From contig JAITGW010000009.1 of assembly GCA_031280325.1 (NCBI GenBank), forward strand, positions 1 to 10,311: DNA of 10,311 nucleotides, in the 5' to 3' direction. Origin of the DNA: Oscillospiraceae bacterium. GTDB taxonomy: Bacteria > Bacillota > Clostridia > Oscillospirales > Oscillospiraceae. The notes below the pieces were generated by a model. That model saw only the letters and a list, made by a program, of their open reading frames with translations. It did not search any database and was not told the DNA's origin. Position numbers and translations under genes: made by a program. Shown here in pieces: positions 1-6,879 of the stretch (its first letter is position 1; each line of letters starts with the position of its first letter).

Positions 1-1092
1 GCGGTGCGCGCGCGCCTCGCGCGCTTTGGGGCGTTTGCCGCGCGCACATCGCAATCCGTGCTCTATGTCGAGCCGCACGGTGAGGCTGACATCGACGGCG
101 CGTATGGCGAGATGAAAAAGGTTTTCGGCGTTGCGAGCCTGTCGCGCTGCGCCCGCTGTGAGAAAAGTGTGGAGAGTATCTTTGAAACCGCGAAGAGTTA
201 TCTCTCGCACGAGCTTTCCGCCGCGAGAAGCTTCAAGGTCGAGTCTAAGCGCGCCGACAAACGCTTCCCTCTGACGTCGATTCAGCTTTCGCAGGAGGTC
301 GGCGGACTGCTTGCCGATGAATTTCCGAGCTGTGCCGTAGACGTTCACACGCCGGAGCTGACAGTATTTGTTGAGCTTCGCGAGGAGTATGCGTTTGTGC
401 ACGGGAATCCCGACCGCGGCGCAAGGGGTCTCCCGCCGGGGTCCTCCGGGCGCGCCGTTGCGCTGCTCTCCGGCGGGATTGACAGCCCTGTCGCGATATA
501 CATGGCGGCAAGGCGCGGACTTAAGATCATTCCGGTTCACTTTTTTTCATATCCCTACACATCGATGGCGGCACGCGAAAAGGTCCTCTCACTCACGAAA
601 ATCCTCACGGCTTACTGCGGGAGTATGACGGTCGAAATCGTGCCGTTCACAAGGATTCAAGAGGAAATCGCAAAAAACTGTCCGGAGGAATTCGGCACAA
701 TCATCACGCGCCGCTTCATGATGACGATCGCAGAGAAAATCGCGGAAGCAAACGGTGCGCTCGCGCTTGTCACGGGGGAAAATCTTGGTCAGGTCGCGAG
801 TCAGACGCTGGAATCTCTCGGCGTGACGGAAGCGGGGCTTGGCATTCCCGTAATCCGTCCGCTCGTCTGCTTTGACAAGCAGGAGATTATCGATCTCTCG
901 GTGAAAATCGGCACGTATGACACCAGCACCCTTCCGTATGAGGATTGCTGTACGGTGTTCACACCGCGGCGCCCCTCAACAAAGCCGCGTCTGCCGCGGA
1001 TTTTAGACGCCGAGCGCTCTCTCGACCGCGAAGGGCTTATTGCGGAAGCGCTCGCCGGCGCCGAGAAACTGAAACTGAATCCGGAGGATTGA
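1..1092 (+). CDS. thiI: ThiI, tRNA 4-thiouridine synthase (tRNA uracil 4-sulfurtransferase), 5'-truncated by the window edge
   Basis: ThiI adenylates U8 of tRNA and transfers sulfur to make 4-thiouridine; in many bacteria it also supplies sulfur for the thiamine thiazole. The visible 362 codons (counting from the GTG at position 4) start inside the N-terminal ferredoxin-like region. The frame is open to base 1, and comparison with the roughly 390-400 residue family suggests about 30 residues lie upstream, so the GTG at 4 is not taken as the start. Residues about 81-150 form the end of the THUMP domain. The PP-loop ATP-pyrophosphatase signature SGGIDSPVA is at about 156-164, RRFMM at 236-240 and TGENLGQVASQTLESL at 257-272. 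The protein ends soon after the conserved EDCCTVF segment (313-319), so there is no C-terminal rhodanese domain, as in the Bacillus-type enzyme. Such enzymes take sulfur directly from a dedicated NifS-like cysteine desulfurase. The stop is 3 bases before cinA. Identification is very secure. Confidence 0.95.
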   Translation, partial: AVRARLARFGAFAARTSQSVLYVEPHGEADIDGAYGEMKKVFGVASLSRCARCEKSVESIFETAKSYLSHELSAARSFKVESKRADKRFPLTSIQLSQEVGGLLADEFPSCAVDVHTPELTVFVELREEYAFVHGNPDRGARGLPPGSSGRAVALLSGGIDSPVAIYMAARRGLKIIPVHFFSYPYTSMAAREKVLSLTKILTAYCGSMTVEIVPFTRIQEEIAKNCPEEFGTIITRRFMMTIAEKIAEANGALALVTGENLGQVASQTLESLGVTEAGLGIPVIRPLVCFDKQEIIDLSVKIGTYDTSTLPYEDCCTVFTPRRPSTKPRLPRILDAERSLDREGLIAEALAGAEKLKLNPED

Positions 1093-1095
1093 CAA

Positions 1096-2349
1096 ATGAC
1101 CCATACCGCTGAAATAATCTCCGTCGGAACGGAGCTGCTTCTCGGAAACATCATAAACACCGATGCGCGGGACATTTCCGTCGCTCTCTCGCGTATCGGG
1201 ATTAACGTTTTCTATCATTCCGTGGTGGGCGACAACGCGCAGCGCGTGACCGAGGCGGTGAATCTCGCGCGCACGCGGGCAGATATTATCATTACAACGG
1301 GCGGGCTTGGTCCGACGTATGACGATTTGACAAAGAAGTCGGTTGCCGCCGCGTTTGGCCGCAAGCTTGTGTTCCACGAAAACGAGGCGGAGAAGATCCG
1401 CGCGTTTTTCAAGGATAGACTCGGACATGCGGAGATGACGCCGAACAACCTCCAGCAGGCGTATCTGCCTGAGGGGTGCGTCGTGTTTGACAACGGCTGC
1501 GGCACGGCGCCCGGCTGCGCCATTGAGGCGGACGGTATCCACGCGCTTATGCTGCCCGGACCGCCGAGAGAGTGCCGCGCCATGCTTGAAGCCTCTGCGA
1601 TTCCGTATCTCGAAAAACTGTCTGACTCCGCGATTTTTTCCCACAACATCCACATTTTCGGTATGGGCGAATCCTCTGTGGAGGCGCGGCTTGAGGAAAT
1701 CATGCGCTCCTCCGAAAATCCGACGCTTGCGCCATATGCAAAGGACAGCGAGGTCATGCTGCGCGTCACGGCAAAAGCAGCCGCGCGCGATGAGGCGGAG
1801 GCGATGATGGACCCGATAATCGCGCGCGTTCGCGCGGAGCTGGGCGACATCATTTACGGAATCGACACCGGTACGCTTGAGAACACCGTCGTCTCCCTTC
1901 TGCGGGCGCGCGGTATGACGCTTGCCGTTGCCGAATCCTGCACCGGAGGCCTCCTGTCAAAGCGCATTACCGACATTCCCGGCGCGTCCAAGGTTTTTCT
2001 CGGCGGCGTTATCGCGTATACAGACGGCGCAAAGACGACGCTTGTCGGCGTGCCGCGCGGGACGATTGAAAAACACGGAGTTGTCTCGCCTGAGGTCGCG
2101 GAGGCGCTTGCCATGCACGTGCGGGAATCGCTCGGCGCGGATATCGCGCTTGGAATCACCGGTGTTGCCGGTCCGGGCGCGGACGAATTCGGAAATCCGG
2201 AGGGGACAGTTCATATAGCCCTGGCGTCGTCCGACGGAGTGTTCCGCCGCAGTCCTCCGCTCTTCTATGACAGGACTCGTATCCGCGTCACGGCAGCCTC
2301 CCACGCGCTTGACATGGCGCGCCGGTATTTGGACGGTCTGCACGTGTAA
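1096..2349 (+). CDS. cinA: CinA, competence/damage-inducible protein A (MoCF-like domain plus NMN amidohydrolase)
   Basis: This 417-residue, full-length two-domain CinA begins with ATG at 1096, with GGAGG at 1083-1087 inside the end of thiI. The N-terminal COG1058/MoCF-like domain (about 1-170) shows the opening ISVGTELLLG at 8-17, TTGGLGPTYDDLTK at 67-80 and LPGPPRE at 153-159. In characterised homologues this domain has ADP-ribose pyrophosphatase activity. The C-terminal CinA/PncC domain (about 260-412) shows AVAESCTGGLLSKRIT at 277-292, with the serine proposed as the catalytic residue. It also has GGVIAYTDGAK at 303-313, GVVSPEVAEAL at 328-338 and GITGVAGPGA at 353-362. This domain deamidates nicotinamide mononucleotide to nicotinate mononucleotide in pyridine-nucleotide salvage. 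It is cytoplasmic. The 3-base gap to thiI suggests co-transcription. In many Bacillota cinA sits beside recA; here it does not. Confidence 0.96.
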   Translation: MTHTAEIISVGTELLLGNIINTDARDISVALSRIGINVFYHSVVGDNAQRVTEAVNLARTRADIIITTGGLGPTYDDLTKKSVAAAFGRKLVFHENEAEKIRAFFKDRLGHAEMTPNNLQQAYLPEGCVVFDNGCGTAPGCAIEADGIHALMLPGPPRECRAMLEASAIPYLEKLSDSAIFSHNIHIFGMGESSVEARLEEIMRSSENPTLAPYAKDSEVMLRVTAKAAARDEAEAMMDPIIARVRAELGDIIYGIDTGTLENTVVSLLRARGMTLAVAESCTGGLLSKRITDIPGASKVFLGGVIAYTDGAKTTLVGVPRGTIEKHGVVSPEVAEALAMHVRESLGADIALGITGVAGPGADEFGNPEGTVHIALASSDGVFRRSPPLFYDRTRIRVTAASHALDMARRYLDGLHV

Positions 2350-2437
2350 CAAGGCCCGGACTATAACACTTGTTAAGCGCCCGGCATATACTGCCTGTGT
2401 CAGGGGAAATGGTTTCTCTTTGTGAAAGGTGGTTAAT

Positions 2438-2776
2438 ATGAAGGTTATTTCTGAAGTTATCCTTGCCGCCGCGCTGCTGCTGTCGATGGCTGCGCTCTGG
2501 CGCATTGCGGGACGCGTGCGCAATATCCCCGTGCCAAAGCTGTCTGACGCCGCGGCTTACGCGCTCGTGCGGGCGAGCGGCAGCGGCGAAGGGCTGGAGC
2601 AGCTTGTCACGAGTCTTGTCTGGCTCGGCGAGGAGACGGGGAGCGGCTCTCGCGTCATCATTGCGGATTGCGGCTTATCTGACGATGGGCGGCGGCTTGC
2701 CCGGCTTTTGACGCACGACCACAAAACAGTGCGCCTGTGCGCGCCGGAGGATATTTCAAGGCACCTGGAGGATTGA
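2438..2776 (+). CDS. Conserved-looking small membrane-anchored protein of unknown function, coupled to recD2
   Basis: I do not recognise a named family. The start is the ATG at 2438, chosen because AAAGGTGG (2425-2432) lies 5 bases upstream; an in-frame GTG at 2429 lies inside that ribosome site and is unlikely. The product is 112 residues. Residues about 4-24 form one hydrophobic segment (ISEVILAAALLLSMAAL) followed by a basic stretch (WRIAGRVR), which predicts a single membrane anchor with a cytoplasmic tail by the positive-inside rule. No lipobox or clear signal-peptidase site is seen. The soluble part contains a beta-strand-like VIIADCGL (73-80), then a charged helix DDGRRLARLL (82-91) and VRLCAPED (98-105), which looks like a small alpha/beta fold. 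Its stop is 2 bases before the recD2 start, and the recD2 ribosome site lies inside its last codons, so the two are probably translated together. The coding sequence matches its neighbours in base composition. That it is a real gene is likely; its function is unknown. Confidence 0.78.
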   Translation: MKVISEVILAAALLLSMAALWRIAGRVRNIPVPKLSDAAAYALVRASGSGEGLEQLVTSLVWLGEETGSGSRVIIADCGLSDDGRRLARLLTHDHKTVRLCAPEDISRHLED

Positions 2777-2778
2777 GC

Positions 2779-5013
2779 TTGGAGGCAGAGCGGGAGAGTA
2801 TAAGCGGCTGCGTGACCGCCGTCGTTTACAGAAACAGCGAAAACGGCTATTGCGTCCTCCGTTTTGAGCAGGAGGACGGCGGGACAAAAAATCAAATCAC
2901 TGTCGTAGGCACGCTGCCGGAGCTTTCGCCCGGCGAAAGCCTGGAGCTGTCCGGCTCGTGGATTTCCCACCCTACATACGGTCAGCAATTCTCGGCGGAG
3001 ACGTGCCGCCGCCGCGCCCCGTCGGGCGAGACGGGAATTTTCCGCTATCTCTCCTCCGGAGCTATACGCGGCATCGGTCCGGCGCTCGCGCGGGAAATTT
3101 TCGTCCGCTTCGGCGAGGAGGCGCTGCGCGTCATCGAAGAAAATCCTGAGCGGCTTTCGGAGATACGCGGAATATCGCCGAAACACGCGCGGGAAATCGG
3201 CATTGAGTTCCGTAAAACAGCACACCTGCGCCGATTGACCGAATACCTTGCGGAGTTCGGCGTGTCGCCCGTCGCGGCGTCGCGCATTTACGCGGATTTC
3301 GGCAGCGCGGCGATCGACACAGTGCGGGAAAATCCGTACATTGCCGCCATGCCGAAATACGGCGCGGCGTTTTCACAGGCGGACGCGCTTGCCCGCGCGC
3401 TTGGCTTTTCGTTTGACGCGCCGGAGCGGCTTGAGGCGGCCGTTGTGTTTGAAATACGCCATAACCTTGGTAACGGACATGTTTTCTTGCCGGCGGACAA
3501 GCTCATCCCGGCGACAGCGGCGTTTGTATCCACGGAGGATGAGTCCGCCGACCCGGACGTGATTTCTGACGCGCTTGATATTCTCGCAGACACTGACGTT
3601 ATATCGCGCGATCTCGTCGCGGGGATCGACGCTGTGTATCTGCCGGAGTATTTCGAGGCGGAGACGTTTGTCGCGGCGCGCCTGCGGGAAATGCGCCGCG
3701 ACTGCCGCGTGCTGGAGCGCGCGCAGATCGACGAGATACTCGCGTCGATCGAATCGGCGGAGGGTGTGGAATACGCGGGCAAGCAGCGCAGCGCGGTTTA
3801 CGCCGCCGCCGAAAGCCGCGTAATGGCGCTGACCGGAGGACCCGGAACGGGTAAAACAACGACTGTTCGCGCTATACTCGCGCTGTACGACAAGTTGGGG
3901 TACAAGACTCTTTTGTGCGCGCCGACGGGGCGCGCCGCAAAGCGCATGGGCGAGCTTACCGGGCGGCGGGACGCAATGACGATTCACCGCGCGCTCGGCG
4001 CGACCCCGGGCGAAAACGGCGAGCTTAGCTATGAGCGGAACGAGACGAATCCGCTTTCCGTTGACGCTGTGATTGTGGATGAAGCCTCTATGCTTGACAT
4101 TATTCTCGCGCGCGGACTTATCGGCGCGCTGCCGGAGGCTTGCCGCCTGATACTCGTCGGAGACGCGAACCAGCTTCCAAGCGTCGGTCCGGGCAACGTA
4201 TTCTCGGATATTATCCGCTCCGGCGCGATTCCAACGACGGTTCTCGACGAAATTTTCCGACAGGCGCGGGAGAGCGGAATCGTCCGCGCCGCGCACTCGA
4301 TAAACGCCGGAGAAATCCCTGACATGAAAAATCTCGGGCGCGATATCTTCTTCATGAAACGCACCACTTCCGCCGCTATTGCAGAAACAGTTGCCGAGCT
4401 TGTCGCGCGGCGCCTGCCGGAAAATATGAAAATCGCGCCGGAGCGGATACAGGTGTTAACCCCGTCGCGGCGGGGCGACGCCGGTACGGCGGGTCAAAAC
4501 GCGCGGCTCCAGGCCGCGCTTAATCCAAAGGCTCCGCGGAAGCGCGAACGGGACTTTGGCGGCTTCACCTTCCGAGAGGGAGACCGCGTCATGCAAACGC
4601 GCAATAATTATGACATTCCGTGGTTCGGAACGGACGGCTCAAGCGGCGCGGGTGTGTTCAACGGAGATTTGGGCGTAATCGCGTCGATTGACCTCGGCGA
4701 AAACACCGTGACCGTCGCCTTTGAGGATCGCACCGTCGCATATGGCTTCGATCAGCTCACCGACCTTGAGCCGGCTTACGCCATGACCGTGCACAAGTCC
4801 CAGGGGAGCGAGTTTGCGGCTGTTGTTCTGGCAATTCCGCCGGGGATCTCACGCCTTGCCGTGCGAAGCGTGCTGTACACGGCGATTACCCGCGCGCGCG
4901 AGCTGCTTGTTATCGTCGGCGACCCCGATGTGTTCAACGCAATGGTGCAAAACGACCGCAGAACGCGGAGATATTCCGCGCTGCGCCTGCGCCTTGCGGA
5001 GGATAGCAAATGA
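2779..5013 (+). CDS. recD2: RecD2, ATP-dependent 5'-3' DNA helicase (RecD-like, superfamily 1B)
   Basis: RecD2 is the stand-alone RecD-like helicase found in bacteria such as Bacillus and Deinococcus; it unwinds DNA 5'-3' and acts in repair and replication-fork maintenance without RecBC. Taking TTG at 2779 as start gives 744 residues, the usual family length. GGAGG at 2767-2771 is 7 bases upstream, whereas the more upstream GTG at 2737 would overlap the previous gene by 40 bases. An N-terminal beta/OB-like region (about 5-80) is followed by tandem helix-hairpin-helix segments (about 90-195, IRGIGPALAREI and IRGISPKHAREI). The helicase core shows Walker A GGPGTGKTTT at 353-362, motif II VIVDEASMLD at 431-440, motif III GDANQLPSVG at 461-470 and the EIFRQ box at 491-495. 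An SH3-like insert GVFNGDLG lies at 625-632, then VHKSQGSE at 671-678 and the arginine-finger motif YTAITRAR at 700-707. All key residues are present. It overlaps comFC by 4 bases. Confidence 0.96.
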   Translation: MEAERESISGCVTAVVYRNSENGYCVLRFEQEDGGTKNQITVVGTLPELSPGESLELSGSWISHPTYGQQFSAETCRRRAPSGETGIFRYLSSGAIRGIGPALAREIFVRFGEEALRVIEENPERLSEIRGISPKHAREIGIEFRKTAHLRRLTEYLAEFGVSPVAASRIYADFGSAAIDTVRENPYIAAMPKYGAAFSQADALARALGFSFDAPERLEAAVVFEIRHNLGNGHVFLPADKLIPATAAFVSTEDESADPDVISDALDILADTDVISRDLVAGIDAVYLPEYFEAETFVAARLREMRRDCRVLERAQIDEILASIESAEGVEYAGKQRSAVYAAAESRVMALTGGPGTGKTTTVRAILALYDKLGYKTLLCAPTGRAAKRMGELTGRRDAMTIHRALGATPGENGELSYERNETNPLSVDAVIVDEASMLDIILARGLIGALPEACRLILVGDANQLPSVGPGNVFSDIIRSGAIPTTVLDEIFRQARESGIVRAAHSINAGEIPDMKNLGRDIFFMKRTTSAAIAETVAELVARRLPENMKIAPERIQVLTPSRRGDAGTAGQNARLQAALNPKAPRKRERDFGGFTFREGDRVMQTRNNYDIPWFGTDGSSGAGVFNGDLGVIASIDLGENTVTVAFEDRTVAYGFDQLTDLEPAYAMTVHKSQGSEFAAVVLAIPPGISRLAVRSVLYTAITRARELLVIVGDPDVFNAMVQNDRRTRRYSALRLRLAEDSK

Positions 5014-5666
5014 GCGCGGCGCTGACTCTGCTGGATCTGCTCTTTCCGCCCAAGTGTCCTTTTTGTCAAAAGCTGCTGCGAGATCCCCGCGCGCCGTATT
5101 GCGAAAAATGCGCGGAAGCGCTTCCGCGGCTTGAGGGCGAGGCGGGAATCCGGCACGGGGACTATTTTGACCTTTGCGTGTCGCCTCTGGAATATCGCGG
5201 CAAAGTGCGCGAAGCGATCCTGCGGTTCAAATTTTCCGGCGGACGCGAAAACGGCGCGCCGTTCGGCGCCGCCATCGCACACGAGCTTTTTCGGCGCGGA
5301 ATCACCGCTGATCTGATAACATGGATTCCGCTCGGGCGGAAGCGGCGGCGAGAGCGCGGGTATAACCAGGCGGAGCTGATTGCGCGCTCCTGCGCCAAAG
5401 CGCTTGGAATTTCCGCTGTCCAAACGCTTGCCCGCGCGAGGGATACTGCCGCGAATACGACGCTGGACTCAGCCTCCGCGCGGCAAAGCAACGTTCGGGA
5501 CGCGTTTTGCGTCACCGCGAACGTTCGGGGCGTGCGCGCGCTGCTTGTGGATGATGTTATCACCACCGGCGCAACGCTTGGCGAGGCGGCGCGGGCAATT
5601 TTGCTTGCGGGCGCGGAAAGCGTCATCTGCGCCACGTTTGCGTCAACGCGAATCGGTCAAGAATAG
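5010..5666 (+). CDS. comFC: ComFC, competence-type phosphoribosyltransferase-fold protein (ComF/GntX family)
   Basis: This 218-residue protein is a full-length member of the ComF/GntX family. The ATG overlaps the recD2 stop as ATGA, and GGAGG at 4998-5002 lies upstream. A four-cysteine zinc knuckle is formed by C16, C19, C31 and C34 (CPFCQ and CEKC). The family segment IPLGRKRRRERGYNQAELIA is at 106-125. The phosphoribosyltransferase PRPP loop, LLVDDVITTGATL, is at 178-190, with the two aspartates and the TTGAT turn intact. Family members normally carry a Gln-rich stretch before R-x-x-N-V-x-x-AF; here the Gln position reads Asn (TAANTTL, 147-153) while NVRDAF is kept. In naturally transformable bacteria ComFC is required for uptake or processing of incoming single-stranded DNA, together with the ComFA helicase. 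No comFA is visible here; the DNA helicase next door is RecD2 instead. Whether this organism is transformable cannot be told from the window. Confidence 0.94.
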   Translation: MSAALTLLDLLFPPKCPFCQKLLRDPRAPYCEKCAEALPRLEGEAGIRHGDYFDLCVSPLEYRGKVREAILRFKFSGGRENGAPFGAAIAHELFRRGITADLITWIPLGRKRRRERGYNQAELIARSCAKALGISAVQTLARARDTAANTTLDSASARQSNVRDAFCVTANVRGVRALLVDDVITTGATLGEAARAILLAGAESVICATFASTRIGQE

Positions 5667-5679
5667 AAAAGTGAGAATG

Positions 5680-5699
5680 TTGACCGGTCAGGCGGTCAA
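5680..5699. promoter_or_regulatory. Cluster of GGTCA half-sites, possible operator upstream of mreB/mbl
   Basis: The gap between comFC and mreB/mbl holds a perfect 10-bp palindrome, TGACCGGTCA (5681-5690), followed three bases later by GGTCAA (5694-5699). The block from TTGACC (5680-5685) to that GGTCAA is itself an inverted repeat. A further GGTCAA lies at 5655-5660 in the last codons of comFC, giving four half-sites in 45 bases. Such arrangements are typical of transcription-factor operators, and TTGACC could double as a -35 box. However, no acceptable -10 lies 16-18 bases downstream, so promoter assignment is not supported. No T-tract follows, so it is not a terminator. The repeat structure is seen directly; the function is inference. 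Confidence 0.3.
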
Positions 5700-5765
5700 T
5701 CACCCGTGCCGGCAGACGCAATGAGCGCCGGGGAGGGACTTTGCCCGACCAAGCGAATTACACAC

Positions 5766-5773
5766 AAAAGGAG
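5766..5773 (+). promoter_or_regulatory. Ribosome binding site that fixes the mreB/mbl start
   Basis: AAAAGGAG lies 6 bases before the ATG at 5780. The same reading frame is open upstream, and a TTG at 5741 has GGAGGG only 3 bases before it. Starting there would add 13 polar residues ahead of the family's usual N-terminus, which begins just before RDIGIDLGT. The ATG is therefore preferred. Confidence 0.75.
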
Positions 5774-5779
5774 TTGCTT

Positions 5780-6808
5780 ATGCTTTTAGGCAGAGACATC
5801 GGAATTGACCTCGGCACAACGACCGTTCTTGTTTCGACGCGCGGAAAAGGTGTTATCCTGCGGGAGCCAAGCGTTGTGGCAATGGACAAAAGCTCCGGCA
5901 GATTGCTCAACGTGGGTCTTGCGGCACAGCGGATGCTTGGGCGCACGCCGGGGAACATCGTCGCGATCCGCCCGCTGCGCGGCGGAGCTATATCAGACTA
6001 TGACATGACGGAGCGAATGCTGCGCGAGCTTGTGCGCAAGGCTGTCTCGTTCGGCTTATTTAAGCCGCGCGTCATAATATCCGTGCCGAGCGGCATCACG
6101 GAGGTTGAGGAACGCGCCGTTATCGACGCGGGACTTGCCGCCGGTGCGCGCCGTGTATACCTCATGGAGGCTCCGCTTGCCGCCGCCCTCGGCGCGGGAA
6201 TCGACATCTCGAAGGCCGACGGTCAGATGATTGTAGATTGCGGAGGCGGAACGACTGATGTCGCCGTGCTCTCCCTCGGCGGCGTTGTGGAGTCAGAGTC
6301 GATTAAAAGCGCGGGCGAAACGTTTGACGAGGAACTCATAAAATACATTCGCCGCCGCCACAACGTTCTCATCGGCGACAACACCGCCGAAGAACTGAAA
6401 AAAAGCATCGGCTGCGTGTTCCCAAAATCCGAAACGACTACGGTTGACGTCAAGGGGCGCAACCTCATGACAGGCTTGCCGCACGTCGTTTCGATCAACA
6501 CGACGGAAATACTTGAAGCGTTTGAGGAAGTTTCGGAACGGATTGTAGAGTCGATCCATCGCGTTCTGGAATACACTCCGCCGGAGCTTGTGGCGGACAT
6601 TTCGCAGAACGGAATCGTCCTCACCGGGGGCGGAAGCCTCCTTTGGGGCTTTGACAAGCTAATCGAATCCCGCACGAACATTCCGACCCGCATCGCGGAC
6701 GACGCTGAGCTTTGCGTGGCGTATGGCCTTGCAAAATCCCTCTCCAACGTGAACAGCATGCGCGAGGGGACGATCAATCTGTCGCGCCGCAAGCAAATGA
6801 AAGGCTAG
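5780..6808 (+). CDS. mreB: Rod shape-determining protein, MreB/Mbl family bacterial actin
   Basis: This is a 342-residue actin-like ATPase of the usual MreB length (about 330-350). MreB-family filaments at the inner membrane guide lateral peptidoglycan synthesis. The start is ATG 5780, with AAAAGGAG 6 bases upstream. Visible motifs are phosphate-1 DIGIDLGTT (6-14), the strand RGKGVILREPSVVA (21-34), MEAPLAAALGAG (129-140) holding the conserved glutamate, phosphate-2 DCGGGTTD (153-160) and the adenosine motif LTGGGSLLWGFD (281-292). The opening RDIGIDLGT and the absence of mreC and mreD next door resemble the Mbl/MreBH type of extra copy more than the mreBCD-operon copy, so mbl would be an equally fair symbol. 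A 113-base gap with a GGTCA repeat cluster lies upstream, suggesting possible independent control. Family membership is secure; the paralogue name is not. Confidence 0.93.
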   Translation: MLLGRDIGIDLGTTTVLVSTRGKGVILREPSVVAMDKSSGRLLNVGLAAQRMLGRTPGNIVAIRPLRGGAISDYDMTERMLRELVRKAVSFGLFKPRVIISVPSGITEVEERAVIDAGLAAGARRVYLMEAPLAAALGAGIDISKADGQMIVDCGGGTTDVAVLSLGGVVESESIKSAGETFDEELIKYIRRRHNVLIGDNTAEELKKSIGCVFPKSETTTVDVKGRNLMTGLPHVVSINTTEILEAFEEVSERIVESIHRVLEYTPPELVADISQNGIVLTGGGSLLWGFDKLIESRTNIPTRIADDAELCVAYGLAKSLSNVNSMREGTINLSRRKQMKG

Positions 6809-6862
6809 CGCCGCTGTACGAACGGTACTGCCGCCGCCCGCCGCGCGATATTTATACAAATC

Positions 6863-6870
6863 AAAGGAGG
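6863..6870 (+). promoter_or_regulatory. Strong ribosome binding site that fixes the htpG start
   Basis: AAAGGAGG lies 9 bases before the ATG at 6880. The frame is open further upstream to 6712, inside mreB/mbl. That extension would add 56 residues unlike any Hsp90 N-terminus, so the ATG after this site is the start. The rest of the 71-base gap (6809-6879) is GC-rich. It holds a small AT-rich patch at 6850-6862 with TATACA, but no matching -35 box is visible. Confidence 0.8.
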
Positions 6871-6879
6871 ACTCTACAC

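Noticed and set aside
2403..2421. Weak hairpin GGGAAA-TGG-TTTCTC followed by TTT before the small gene
   Set aside because: It has only six pairs including one G-T pair, is AT-rich, and has a very short T-run. It is not convincing as a terminator or attenuator.
2350..2437. Possible promoter in the cinA-to-small-gene gap (TTGTTA at 2370-2375, TATACT at 2387-2392)
   Set aside because: The spacer is only 11 bases, far short of 16-18. The 12-bp palindrome TAACACTTGTTA (2364-2375) is noted but too short to call an operator by itself.
3373..4296. 307-codon open frame on the minus strand inside recD2
   Set aside because: It lies wholly antisense to the highly conserved helicase core, shows no recognisable domain, and is the kind of long antisense frame that GC-rich codon use produces. 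The same applies to the minus-strand frames at 1003-1653, 1215-1853, 1957-2523, 2557-3225, 4776-5423, 6223-6792 and 8062-8664.
5671..5724. 17-codon open frame starting GTG in the comFC-mreB/mbl gap
   Set aside because: There is no clear ribosome site and no recognisable leader-peptide composition, and it overlaps the GGTCA repeat cluster.
5708..5731. CCGGC and GCCGG inverted repeat after comFC as a terminator
   Set aside because: The stem is 5 bp with a 13-base loop and no T-tract, as expected by chance in GC-rich sequence.
6712..6879. Upstream extension of the htpG frame into mreB/mbl
   Set aside because: It would overlap mreB/mbl by 97 bases and add a non-homologous N-terminus. The ATG at 6880 has an AAAGGAGG site and begins the normal Hsp90 sequence.
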